Below, in pieces: positions 7,394-14,997 of a DNA stretch of 64,000 bases. The position numbers and the translations under genes were made by a program. The stretch is from Phytohabitans sp036906915 (lineage in GTDB: Bacteria; Actinomycetota; Actinomycetes; Mycobacteriales; Micromonosporaceae). The stretch is from contig NZ_JBAKHX010000003.1 of NCBI RefSeq assembly GCF_036906915.1, forward strand, positions 1-64,000, given 5' to 3'. Position 1 is the first letter of the stretch. The number at the start of each line of letters is the position of its first letter. The notes below the pieces were generated by a model. It was not told the origin of the DNA. It saw nothing but the letters and a program-made list of their open reading frames with translations, and ran no database searches.

Positions 7394-9121
7394 ATGAGGT
7401 CTAAAGTGGCCGCCACCGCGGCCCTGGTACTCGTGATAAGCGCCGCCTGTAGCAAGACCACTGACGAGGGCGAGGAGGTCGACCAGACCCGCACCGCCAC
7501 CGGCGTGATCGCCACGGACCCGAAGGACTCGATGGGTCCGGCGGCCGAGGTGCCCGGCGCCACGAAGGGCGGCACGTTCACGATCATCCGCGAGAACAAG
7601 ATTTCGCACCTTGACCCGCAGCGCGTCTACTCGTTCGCGGGCCTGATGAACGCGCCCCTGTACGCCCGCTCGCTCACCACCTGGAAGGACGACGGCAAGG
7701 GCAACCTGACACTCGTCGGTGACCTCGCCGAGACGCCCGGCACGAACGTCAACAAGGACTGCAAGGTATGGGAGTACAAGGTCAAGAACGGGGTGAAGTT
7801 CGAGGACGGCACCCCGATCACGTCCAAGGAGATCGCGTACGGCATCGCGCGCTCCTTCGACCCGGACCTGACCGGCGGCCCCACGTACGTGCAGGAGTGG
7901 CTGGCCGACAGCGCCGACTACGACACCAAGTGGGACTTCAAGGCCAACAAGACGTCGCTGCCCCCGGGCCTGACCACGCCGGACGCCAAGACGGTCAAGT
8001 TCGAGTTCGCCAGGGCGCGGTGTGACCTGCCGTTCGCGCTGTCGCTGCCGTCCAGCGCGCCGCTGCCGCCGGCGAAGGACACCGGCGTCAACCTCGACAA
8101 TCAGCCGTTCTCGTCCGGCCCGTACAAAATCACCAAGCACACGCCCGGCGTGGAGCTGGTGATGGAGCGCAACGAGCACTGGGACCCGAAGACCGACCCG
8201 GTGCGCCACCAGTACCCGGAAAGGTTCGTATGGACCTTCGGCGCGGACCCGGACGCGGGCGCCAACCGCGTGATCGCCGACACCGGCGGCGACGCCGCCG
8301 CGCTCGCGTTCAATGGCGTGCCGTCCTCACTGGTGTCCAAGGTGGAGGCCGACGCGACGCTGAAGGGCCGCACGATCACCTCGCCGACCCCGTCGGCATG
8401 GCGACTGACCATCAACACCCAGCGCGTCACCGACCTCGCCGTCCGGCAGGCGCTGAACTACGCGATCGACCGGCAGGGCCTCATCACCGTGTACGGCGGC
8501 ACGACCGTCGCGTCGCCGCTGACCACGCTCATGCCGCCCGCCACGATCGGCTACAAGGAGTACGACGCGTATCCGGCCGGGGCGACCGGCAACCCGGAGA
8601 AGGCCAAGGAGGTGCTCGCCGGCAAGGCGCCCGAGCTGGTGCTGGGTATCAGCGACGACTCCACGGAGCTGGGCACGCAGCTCAAGACGAACCTGGAGAA
8701 GGCCGGCTTCAAGATCACGGTGAAGACGATCCCGGCGGACGCCAAGCTCGACGAGACCAAGAAGAAGGACAACCCGTGGGACATCTGGCTGGACCAGTGG
8801 GCCGCCGACTGGCCCAGTGGCGCGGCCATCCTGCCGGTTCTCTTCGACGGTCGCTCGATCAAGGCTGAGGGCAACAGCAACACGTCCTACTTCAACAACG
8901 ACGCGATCAACGCGGAGTTCGACCGCGTGCTTGCGATGGACCCGTCCGCCCAGGCGTCGGAGTGGTCCAAGATCGACGAAAAGATCATGAAGGAGCAGGC
9001 GCCCGCCGTGCCGCTGTTCGTGGAGGTGGCGTACTACCTGCACGGCTCCAAGGCAGGCGGCGTCTTCATCTCCAGCGTCTTCGGGTACCCCGCGTTCGTG
9101 AACGCGTACGTCAAGCAGTAG
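7394..9121 (+). CDS. oppA: Peptide-binding lipoprotein of ABC importer (SBP family 5)
   Basis: This is a 575-residue secreted lipoprotein. The signal peptide ends in the lipobox ISAAC with the lipidated Cys at residue 19. The mature part shows the family-5 solute-binding pattern: GGTFTIIRENKISHLDPQ near the start, an EYKVKNGVKFEDGTPITSKEIAY-like core, and a C-terminal lobe with DIWLDQWAADWPSGA. It captures the substrate outside the cell and delivers it to OppBC. It is the last gene of the operon, after a hairpin and a good GGGGAGG site. The family covers oligopeptides, dipeptides and nickel chelates; peptides are the most likely ligands here. Confidence 0.93.
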   Translation: MRSKVAATAALVLVISAACSKTTDEGEEVDQTRTATGVIATDPKDSMGPAAEVPGATKGGTFTIIRENKISHLDPQRVYSFAGLMNAPLYARSLTTWKDDGKGNLTLVGDLAETPGTNVNKDCKVWEYKVKNGVKFEDGTPITSKEIAYGIARSFDPDLTGGPTYVQEWLADSADYDTKWDFKANKTSLPPGLTTPDAKTVKFEFARARCDLPFALSLPSSAPLPPAKDTGVNLDNQPFSSGPYKITKHTPGVELVMERNEHWDPKTDPVRHQYPERFVWTFGADPDAGANRVIADTGGDAAALAFNGVPSSLVSKVEADATLKGRTITSPTPSAWRLTINTQRVTDLAVRQALNYAIDRQGLITVYGGTTVASPLTTLMPPATIGYKEYDAYPAGATGNPEKAKEVLAGKAPELVLGISDDSTELGTQLKTNLEKAGFKITVKTIPADAKLDETKKKDNPWDIWLDQWAADWPSGAAILPVLFDGRSIKAEGNSNTSYFNNDAINAEFDRVLAMDPSAQASEWSKIDEKIMKEQAPAVPLFVEVAYYLHGSKAGGVFISSVFGYPAFVNAYVKQ

Positions 9122-9131
9122 TCACCGAGGT

Positions 9132-9160
9132 GTGGAGGGCGCCGGACGGGCGCCCTCCAC
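9132..9160. terminator. Bidirectional hairpin terminator between oppA and the S9 peptidase gene
   Basis: GTGGAGGGCGCC at 9132-9143 pairs perfectly with GGCGCCCTCCAC at 9149-9160 around a five-base loop. It fills the 41-base gap between two convergent genes and can serve both strands. The T-tracts are weak, as is usual in high-GC actinomycetes. Confidence 0.8.
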
Positions 9161-9162
9161 CT

Positions 9163-11280
9163 TCAGATGTTGCGCCGCAGGAAGTCCAGCTCCAGCGCGA
9201 GCAGCTTTTCCGCCACGCCCCCCGCCGCCATGTGGGTCGCACCGGTCAGCGGAATCACCGAGTGCGGGCGGCCCGCCGCGAGCAGGGCCGCCGACAGGCG
9301 CAGCGTGTGTGCGGCCACCACATTGTCGTCGGCGAGCCCGTGGATCAGCAGCAGAGGCCGGGTAACGTCGGCCGGTTCAGCCGCCAGGTCGACCAGCGAA
9401 TGATGCGAGTACACGTCCGCGTTGTCCTCGGGCAGGCCCAGGTAGCGCTCGGTGTACGCCGTGTCGTACAGGTGCCAGTCGGTCACCGGCGCTCCGGCGA
9501 TCCCGCACTTGAAGAGGTCGGGCCGGCGCAGCACCGCCAGCCCGGCCAGCCAGCCGCCGAACGACCAGCCCCGCACGGCCACCCGGTCCAGGTCGAGGTC
9601 GGGGTGCTTGCCAGCGAGCGCGGCCAGCGCGTCGACCTGGTCGGTGAGCGCCACGTCGGCCACCCGCCGGTGGATCACCTTTTCGAACGAGGGAGCCACG
9701 CCCGGCGTGCCCCGGTTGTCGACGGTCACCACCGCGAACCCGGCGTCAGCCCACCACTGCCGCTCCAGCCAGCGCGAGCGCGCGGCCACCACCTCCTGGT
9801 GACCCGGCCCGCCGTACACGTCCAGCAGCACCGGCAGCCGCCGGCCACCCACGTGGCTGCGCGGGTAGACGACCGCGGCGGGGAGCCGGCGGTCGGTGAC
9901 GCGCTCCAGGGTGGGGCGCGGCGCGTACGGCGGCTTGGCGGCCAGCGAATTCAGCGCGGTGACCTGCTTGTCGCCCCGCCAGACCGTCCACTGTGTGCCC
10001 GCGTGGTCGAGCGAGGCGGTGCCGATCACCACCACGTCGCCGCCGACCGCGCCGAAGTGCCAGCCCGGTGCCGTGGTCAACGCGCGGATCTCGGCGCCGC
10101 CCCCGCCGATCGCCGTGCGCACGCGATACAAGTGCTGCTCGCTCGGCTCACCCTCGCTGCCCTCGACCAGCAGGTCCGGCGAGCCGGAGCCGCCGGACAT
10201 CCGGCCCACGACCCGGCGCACGTATAGCGACGGCGGCGTCAGCAGCGTGCCGTCGGCGAAGAGGCAGCGCGCGTCGTACCCGTCGTGCGCCAGCTCGCCG
10301 CCGACCAGCACCCGGCCGTCGGGCAGGTGGTTGGGCGTACCGGCGACCGGCTCCACCCAGCGCGGGTCGGCCAGCTCGGCGTGCACCTGGGTTTCGCCGG
10401 TGCGCGGGTCGACCGACAGCACGAGGCCGTGTTGCTGGAGGCGGCGCAGCACGGTGATCAGCGGGCCGCCCTCGGCCCAGTGCACGGACACGAGGTAGGG
10501 GTACGTCTCACGGTCCCAGTGGACGTCGACCCAGCCGCCGTCGAGGTCGAGCAGGTGCAGCGTGACCTCGGCGTTCGCGGCGCCGGCGTGCGGGTACGCC
10601 ACGGAGCTGGGCGCCTGCTCGGGGCGGGCCGGGTCGTGCAGGTGCCAGCGCGGCACCCGAGACTCGTCGACCCGTGCCGCCAGGATCGAGCGGCCGTCGG
10701 GAGACCACCAATACCCGCGGTACCGGTCGAGCTCCTCAGCCGCGATGAACTCCGCGAGGCCCCACGTGACGCCGCCTTCTTCGCCGGCCAGCATGGCGTC
10801 GGTGCCGTCGGGATGCACGATGTGCAGGTGACCGCCGGTGACGTACGCGATGCGCGTGCCGGCGGGGTCGGGCCGAGGGTCGACCACCGGCCCGGCTGTG
10901 TCGACCTCGGTCACCTCGCCGCGCACCAGGTCGGCCCGAAAGAGCCGCCCCGCCAGCGGAAACGTGCAGACCCGCGCGGCGGTGTCGGTCGCGTACGACC
11001 CGATGCCGGCGGCGGAGAGCCGCAGCCTCTCGCGTAGCGCGCGTTCCTCGGCGGGCAGGTCCTCGGCGCCTCTATCGCCGCCTGCGAGCAGTGCCGCGGG
11101 GTCGGCGACGAGTCGCTCGGACGCTGTGCCCACATCGAGCACCCACAGCGCGTCGGCCGTCGCTTCCGGCCCGTCTGACCTGAGGAAAACCACCCGCGAT
11201 CCGTCGCTCGCGACGCTCACCGCCCGTGGCGCGCCGCGCGTGAACCGGCGGGTGCGGGCTGCCAGCTCTGGATACTCCAC
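9163..11280 (-). CDS. Dipeptidyl-peptidase IV-like prolyl oligopeptidase family protein (S9)
   Basis: This is a serine peptidase of about 705 residues with an N-terminal DPP IV beta-propeller region and a C-terminal alpha/beta-hydrolase domain. The nucleophile is in GWSFGG (Ser near residue 573), the acid is in HGLADDN (Asp near 646), and the histidine is in TGATHMA (near 683). Such enzymes trim dipeptides after proline or alanine. No signal peptide is seen, so it should be cytoplasmic, fitting a role after peptide uptake by the convergent opp operon. GTG at 11280 is chosen because conserved-looking sequence starts at EYPELAARTRRF and the frame further upstream is antisense to mshB. The ribosome-binding site is weak. 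Confidence 0.88.
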   Translation of the reverse strand: MEYPELAARTRRFTRGAPRAVSVASDGSRVVFLRSDGPEATADALWVLDVGTASERLVADPAALLAGGDRGAEDLPAEERALRERLRLSAAGIGSYATDTAARVCTFPLAGRLFRADLVRGEVTEVDTAGPVVDPRPDPAGTRIAYVTGGHLHIVHPDGTDAMLAGEEGGVTWGLAEFIAAEELDRYRGYWWSPDGRSILAARVDESRVPRWHLHDPARPEQAPSSVAYPHAGAANAEVTLHLLDLDGGWVDVHWDRETYPYLVSVHWAEGGPLITVLRRLQQHGLVLSVDPRTGETQVHAELADPRWVEPVAGTPNHLPDGRVLVGGELAHDGYDARCLFADGTLLTPPSLYVRRVVGRMSGGSGSPDLLVEGSEGEPSEQHLYRVRTAIGGGGAEIRALTTAPGWHFGAVGGDVVVIGTASLDHAGTQWTVWRGDKQVTALNSLAAKPPYAPRPTLERVTDRRLPAAVVYPRSHVGGRRLPVLLDVYGGPGHQEVVAARSRWLERQWWADAGFAVVTVDNRGTPGVAPSFEKVIHRRVADVALTDQVDALAALAGKHPDLDLDRVAVRGWSFGGWLAGLAVLRRPDLFKCGIAGAPVTDWHLYDTAYTERYLGLPEDNADVYSHHSLVDLAAEPADVTRPLLLIHGLADDNVVAAHTLRLSAALLAAGRPHSVIPLTGATHMAAGGVAEKLLALELDFLRRNI

Positions 11281-11351
11281 ACTTGGGATCGTAGATCCGG
11301 GAGGCCGCGGTGCCCGACCGCCACGGGCGTGTCTGCCCGGAACGTGGTGAT

Positions 11352-11371
11352 CTCTACGCGCGCGCGTAGAG
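11352..11371. promoter_or_regulatory. Perfect 20-bp palindrome just upstream of mshB
   Basis: The 20 bases are exactly self-complementary: CTCTACGCGC followed by GCGCGTAGAG. It ends nine bases before the preferred GTG start of mshB and lies in the 99-base gap between divergently transcribed peptidase and mshB genes. Such symmetry fits the operator of a dimeric repressor, for example TetR or GntR type. It could instead fold as an RNA stem masking the start region. No cognate regulator gene is adjacent. Confidence 0.65.
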
Positions 11372-11379
11372 TGACGCGG

Positions 11380-12240
11380 GTGGCACGACGACTGATGCTG
11401 GTGCATGCGCACCCTGACGATGAGACCGTCGGCACCGGCGCGACCATGGCCCTCTACGCCGCCGCCGGCGTCCAGGTCACGCTCGTGACCTGCACGCTCG
11501 GTGAGGAGGGTGAGATCCACGTGCCCGAGCTCGCCCTGCTGGGGCCCGCCGAGGCCGACCAGCTCGGCGGATACCGCCTGGCCGAGCTCGACGCGGCGTG
11601 CGCCGCGCTGGGCGTCACCGACCGCCGCTTCCTCGGCGGCGCCGGGCGCTACCGCGATTCGGGCATGATGGGCCTCGAGACCAACAAGCATCCCCGCAGC
11701 TTCTGGCAGGCCGACGTCGAGGAAGGCGCCGGTTACCTTCTGGAGATCATGCGCGAGGTACGCCCGCAGGTGCTGGTCACGTACGACGAAAACGGGTTCT
11801 ACGGTCACCCCGACCACATCCAGGCGCACCGGGTCGCGATGCGCGCGGCCGAGCTGGCCCGCGCCGAGGGCTTCGGCCCTGACAAGATCTACTGGACCGC
11901 GATGCCGAAGAGCGTGCTCGAAGCCGGCATCAGCGCGTTCGCGCAGTCGAGCGACAACCCGTTCGAGGGCATCGAGCGCATCGAAGACTTCCCGTTCGGC
12001 ACGCCGGACGACCAGGTCGCCGCCCGGATCGACGGCACCGACCACCACGAGGCGAAGGTGGCGGCCATGCGGGCGCACGCCACCCAGATCCCGGAGACGT
12101 CCTGGCTGTACTCGATCGCCGGCAACTTCGGCAGCGAGTTCATGGGCGTCGAGTACTACACCCTGGCGTCAGGCGAAAAGGGCCCCGGCGGCGGCCCGTA
12201 CGGCTGGGAGAGCGACCTTTTCGCCGGTTTGCCGGTATGA
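11380..12240 (+). CDS. mshB: N-acetyl-GlcN-inositol deacetylase of mycothiol biosynthesis (MshB)
   Basis: MshB removes the acetyl group from GlcNAc-Ins, giving GlcN-Ins for ligation to cysteine by MshC. The 286-residue protein has the LmbE/PIG-L fold. The zinc and catalytic motif AHPDDE is at residues 10-15, followed by VTCTLGEEGE, LGGYR, GGAGRYRDSGMMG and the second zinc-site motif YGHPDHIQAH. These middle motifs distinguish MshB from the related Mca. GTG at 11380 puts the motif at the usual distance from the N-terminus; GTG at 11371 or 11329 would lengthen it, and the latter would translate through the palindrome. The stop overlaps the next ATG. A nearby mycoredoxin gene is consistent with mycothiol use. 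Confidence 0.93.
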   Translation: MARRLMLVHAHPDDETVGTGATMALYAAAGVQVTLVTCTLGEEGEIHVPELALLGPAEADQLGGYRLAELDAACAALGVTDRRFLGGAGRYRDSGMMGLETNKHPRSFWQADVEEGAGYLLEIMREVRPQVLVTYDENGFYGHPDHIQAHRVAMRAAELARAEGFGPDKIYWTAMPKSVLEAGISAFAQSSDNPFEGIERIEDFPFGTPDDQVAARIDGTDHHEAKVAAMRAHATQIPETSWLYSIAGNFGSEFMGVEYYTLASGEKGPGGGPYGWESDLFAGLPV

Positions 12241-12773
12241 GCCTGTCCAGCACGCCCACCGCGGAGCCGGCCGTGGAGCCCCAGCCGCCGTCCCGGTTCG
12301 CGCCGCTGGCGCACGCGGCGCTGCGCACGGCGGGCGGTGTGATCGCGGCATTCGCCGCGGTGCTGACCGCCGTGCTCGAATTGCTGCTCGCGCCCCTGCG
12401 GGTCGGCGGGCAACTGGTTGGCGTCTCCGTGGTGCTCGCGGTGGCGGCCAACCTGGCGCTGGGCTGGTTCGCCTACACCACCGTGGGGCGGAAGTGGGCG
12501 ATCGCGTTGCCCGCCGTGGCCTGGCTCGGCGTGATGCTGGTGGCCTCCGGCCGCACCGCCGAGGGCGACCTGCTGCTCGTCGGCCCTTCGGGCGGCAAGG
12601 TCATCGACGGCAACAGCTGGGTGGGCATCACGATGATCTTCACAGGCGCCATTGCGTACGCAATGGCCGCTTTCCGCCTGATGCTCATGCCCCCACCGCC
12701 GCCGTCCGCGCCACCATCCGCGCCGCGCGCCCCCACCCCTTCCGCCGATCAAGGGCATACGCACGTGCTTTGA
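12237..12773 (+). CDS. Four-helix membrane protein coupled to mshB (possibly DUF6113-like)
   Basis: A 178-residue protein starts on an ATG overlapping the mshB stop, so the two are translationally coupled. Four membrane segments are visible: around AGGVIAAFAAVLTAVLELLL, VGVSVVLAVAANLALGWFAY, WAIALPAVAWLGVMLVA and GITMIFTGAIAYAMAAF. From memory, small integral membrane proteins often follow mshB in actinomycetes (annotated DUF6113); I cannot confirm membership. The end is odd: a Pro-rich tail leads into SADQGHTHVL, which is encoded by the left arm of the long inverted repeat, so the repeat supplies the stop codon. The function is unknown. Confidence 0.75.
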   Translation: MSLSSTPTAEPAVEPQPPSRFAPLAHAALRTAGGVIAAFAAVLTAVLELLLAPLRVGGQLVGVSVVLAVAANLALGWFAYTTVGRKWAIALPAVAWLGVMLVASGRTAEGDLLLVGPSGGKVIDGNSWVGITMIFTGAIAYAMAAFRLMLMPPPPPSAPPSAPRAPTPSADQGHTHVL

Positions 12774-12826
12774 TCTCCGATCCGCGTGCATTCGCCCTAG
12801 ATCGATGCGAAAGCCCTTGATCGGCG
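12745..12826. repeat. Left arm of an ~82-bp inverted repeat (GATCAAGGGC family)
   Basis: This arm begins CCGATCAAGGGCATACGCAC and ends AAGCCCTTGATCGGCG. Its reverse complement matches bases 13391-13471 almost throughout; the main differences are in the middle. The arm is itself an imperfect hairpin, with GCCGATCAAGGGC near one end and GCCCTTGATCGGC at the other. It covers the last codons of the preceding gene and part of the upstream region of the following one. Confidence 0.85.
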
Positions 12827-12921
12827 CGTTGCCACGCGCCGTAGTCGAGGGTTTACTCGTCATGCCTGGCGGATTTTCCGGCCGCGCGGTAAAGGAGAGG
12901 TACTGCTTCGGGGAGGTTGAG

Positions 12922-13386
12922 ATGAAGGATCGTTGGCTGCCGGTCGGCGTGCTCGCGGGCGTGCTGTTCGCGGTCAACGTGGCGGCCCGCCTGGTCGCCC
13001 GCTTCGCGTTCGACGGCGACAACGAGGCGCAGGACCGGATCTCGTTGGTCATGTTCGTCGCGATCGGGCTGATCCTCGCCACGATGGCGTTCATCTGGGG
13101 CCGGCGGTATCCGGCCGGCCGGTGGATCGCGGACATCGGCGCCGCCGTCCTCACCGCGATGGTGCTGACGATCTTCGTCGGGCCGTTCATCAGCGGTGAC
13201 GCCCCGTTCGAGGGCGGGGCCGGCGACTTCTTCTCGCAGATCTGGCTCTACTGCGGCTTCTCCATCGGCGGCGCGCTCGTCGGCTTCCTGATCCTCACGA
13301 CGCTGGGCTGGGACTACCGCTCGCAGTCGCTGAAGCGGTTTGCGGAGACGAAGCTGGCGAAGCCGCGCCGTCCGGTCCGCCGCTGA
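12922..13386 (+). CDS. Small four-helix membrane protein of unknown function, flanked by inverted repeats
   Basis: The 154-residue protein starts at ATG 12922 with GGGGAGG six bases upstream. Helices are visible around WLPVGVLAGVLFAVNVAARL, RISLVMFVAIGLILATMAF, WIADIGAAVLTAMVLTIF and IWLYCGFSIGGALVGFLIL. The basic tail (KRFAETKLAKPRRPVRR) should be cytoplasmic by the positive-inside rule. I do not recognise a family. Both sides carry arms of the same long inverted repeat, so gene plus repeats span 12745-13471. Codon use looks like that of its neighbours, so recent foreign origin is not evident. Confidence 0.75.
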   Translation: MKDRWLPVGVLAGVLFAVNVAARLVARFAFDGDNEAQDRISLVMFVAIGLILATMAFIWGRRYPAGRWIADIGAAVLTAMVLTIFVGPFISGDAPFEGGAGDFFSQIWLYCGFSIGGALVGFLILTTLGWDYRSQSLKRFAETKLAKPRRPVRR

Positions 13387-13390
13387 CGCT

Positions 13391-13471
13391 CGCCGATCAA
13401 GGGCTTTCGCATCGATCAAGGGCGAATGCACGCGGAAAAGAGATCCAACCGCGTGCGTATGCCCTTGATCG
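13391..13471. repeat. Right arm of the ~82-bp inverted repeat (GATCAAGGGC family)
   Basis: The arm reads CGCCGATCAAGGGCTTTCGC and so on to ATGCCCTTGATCG and is the inverted partner of 12745-12826. It begins five bases after the stop of the 154-residue membrane protein gene. Internal symmetry lets it fold as a hairpin, so it could also act as a transcription terminator for that gene. Confidence 0.85.
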
Positions 13472-13490
13472 ACGGAAGGGACGGGGGCGC

Positions 13491-13620
13491 GCGGCTTGAG
13501 CGGCGCGGCTTGAGCGGCGCGGCTTGAGCGGCGCGGCTTGAGCGGCGCGGCTTGAGCGGCGCGGCTTGAGCGGCGCGGCTTGAGCGGCGCGGCTTGAGCG
13601 GCGCGGCTTGAGCGGCGCTG
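13491..13620. repeat. 14-bp tandem repeat, about nine copies
   Basis: The unit CTTGAGCGGCGCGG recurs exactly every 14 bases, with CTTGAG at 13495, 13509, 13523, 13537, 13551, 13565, 13579, 13593 and 13607. The copies are essentially identical, which implies recent expansion by slippage. The array fills the gap between convergent genes and is not in a coding frame (14 is not a multiple of 3). It is far too short and spacer-free to be a CRISPR array. Confidence 0.92.
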
Positions 13621-13636
13621 TGGCGGCCGTGTGGGT

Positions 13637-14581
13637 TTATGGGGGTGGGGGTGTGCGGGTTAGGTAGGCGTGGTGGGTTGCGAAGCCTAGGCGGCTGTAG
13701 AGAGTTACCGCCGGGGTGTTGCGTTCCTCTACCTGGAGGAAGGCGCGAGAGACGCCCAAGGTGGCGGCCCACGCCGACAGGGCGCCGATGATCTGTTGGG
13801 CAAGGCCGCGGCGGCGGGCCTCGGGGACCACCTCGATCAGCGAGAGTCCCAGCCAGCGCCGGTCGGCGGTGACGGCGCCGCGGCCTATCGCGATCAGTTC
13901 GCCCGGCTGGCCGTACACGTGCGCGAAGCGGACCTGGGGCACGGCGGTGAGGATGTGGCGCGCGGCGCCCGGTAGGCCGCCCTTCCGATCGCCCGCGATC
14001 CGCAGCCAGCCCTCGGAGGGTGACGTGGCGAGATCGACTTCGACGGTGCTGGTGATCGCCGGCAGGGGCGCGGTCTGGACGAGTGTGAGCGGGCGGGCGC
14101 CCCAGCCGCGCGCGTCGAGCGCCGCGCCGACCGGCGCGGCCAGCGGCAGCGGCGTGTTGACCAGCGCGGGCAGGCCGCGGTCGGCGTACCACCGCTCGAT
14201 CGCGTCGATGGCCGCCTCCAGCGGGCGGTCGGGGTCGCCGATCGGGAGTGCGGAGTTTCCCCGGCCGCTCCAGCCGTCGGCGGCGCGCAGCAGCCAGCCG
14301 CCGAGCCGGTCCTGGACGGGCGCCGGCCAGGTCTCATTGGACGCCAGCTCAAGGGCCACGACGTCCGTGGCGTTCGGCCGCCGCGAGGGTGGCACCCGCT
14401 TGGCCCGGTGGATCTCATCCAGTGGTACGCGGAGCGGGCCCTTCGCGGTCGCCAGAGTGAGATCGGTCTCGGACACCTCGATCAGTTCGCCAAGTGCGTC
14501 GGAGTAAAGCGGACGATTGTTACGAGTACCGACAATTCGCCGCACCACGACTCGGTGTCCCACATCCTGCCGCCGGAGCAC
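13637..14581 (-). CDS. GNAT-family N-acetyltransferase with N-terminal beta-domain
   Basis: In this 314-residue protein the first 70 residues, with GELIEVSETDLTLATAKGPL and a KRVPP end, look like a small beta-barrel accessory domain. The remainder is a GNAT domain, with the acetyl-CoA pyrophosphate loop in VVPEARRRGLAQQI and the typical end ERNTPAVTLYSRLGF. It would acetylate an unidentified amine. It is divergent from the ferredoxin gene, a neighbourhood I recall as common in actinobacteria. It is probably not MshD, the mycothiol acetyltransferase, because only one clear GNAT domain is visible. The start at 14581 is the most upstream ATG; a later start would cut the N-terminal domain. Confidence 0.8.
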   Translation of the reverse strand: MLRRQDVGHRVVVRRIVGTRNNRPLYSDALGELIEVSETDLTLATAKGPLRVPLDEIHRAKRVPPSRRPNATDVVALELASNETWPAPVQDRLGGWLLRAADGWSGRGNSALPIGDPDRPLEAAIDAIERWYADRGLPALVNTPLPLAAPVGAALDARGWGARPLTLVQTAPLPAITSTVEVDLATSPSEGWLRIAGDRKGGLPGAARHILTAVPQVRFAHVYGQPGELIAIGRGAVTADRRWLGLSLIEVVPEARRRGLAQQIIGALSAWAATLGVSRAFLQVEERNTPAVTLYSRLGFATHHAYLTRTPPPP

Positions 14582-14670
14582 TTTCCACCCCCTCTCCGGC
14601 GTGATACTAGGCTCCTAGAAGCTGTGGAGAAGTGCGGCAGTGCCTGCAGCGCTTGCGGAGAGGAAGACCC

Positions 14671-14997
14671 GTGACCTACATCATCGCCGAGCCGTGCGTT
14701 GATCTGCTCGACAAGGCGTGCATCGAGGAGTGCCCGGTCGACTGCATCTACGAGGGCAACCGGATGCTCTACATCCACCCCGATGAGTGCGTCGACTGCG
14801 GGGCCTGTGAGCCGGTCTGCCCGGTCGAGGCGATCTTCTACGAGGACGACGTGCCGGAGCAGTGGAAGGACTACACCGCGGCGAACTACGAGTTCTTCGA
14901 GGATCTCGGCTCGCCCGGCGGTGCCTCCAAGATCGGCAAGGTCGAAAAGGACGCGACCTTCGTCGCGGCCCAGCCGCCTCGCGAGGAAGCCCACTGA
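14671..14997 (+). CDS. fdxA: 7Fe ferredoxin ([3Fe-4S][4Fe-4S])
   Basis: The 108-residue electron carrier has the first cluster set CVDLLDKACIEECPVDC lacking the usual second ligand, typical of a [3Fe-4S] site. The second set, CVDCGACEPVCPVEA, holds a [4Fe-4S] cluster. The acidic C-terminal tail (FYEDDVPEQW and beyond) matches actinobacterial and Thermus-type 7Fe ferredoxins. GTG at 14671 is preferred, with GGAGAGGAAG just upstream; translation from further up would add a non-conserved basic segment. It is immediately followed by dapC, whose start overlaps the stop. It is a plausible electron donor for cytochromes P450. Confidence 0.93.
   Translation: MTYIIAEPCVDLLDKACIEECPVDCIYEGNRMLYIHPDECVDCGACEPVCPVEAIFYEDDVPEQWKDYTAANYEFFEDLGSPGGASKIGKVEKDATFVAAQPPREEAH

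Noticed and set aside
11281..12078. N-terminal extension of the S9 peptidase through the mshB region
   Set aside because: The frame is open but would be antisense to mshB, and the peptidase domain structure is complete from GTG 11280.
13491..13620. CRISPR array
   Set aside because: The units are 14 bp and directly adjacent with no spacers, and no cas genes are near.
13637..14581. MshD mycothiol acetyltransferase
   Set aside because: Only one recognisable GNAT domain plus a beta-rich N-terminus; MshD has two GNAT domains.
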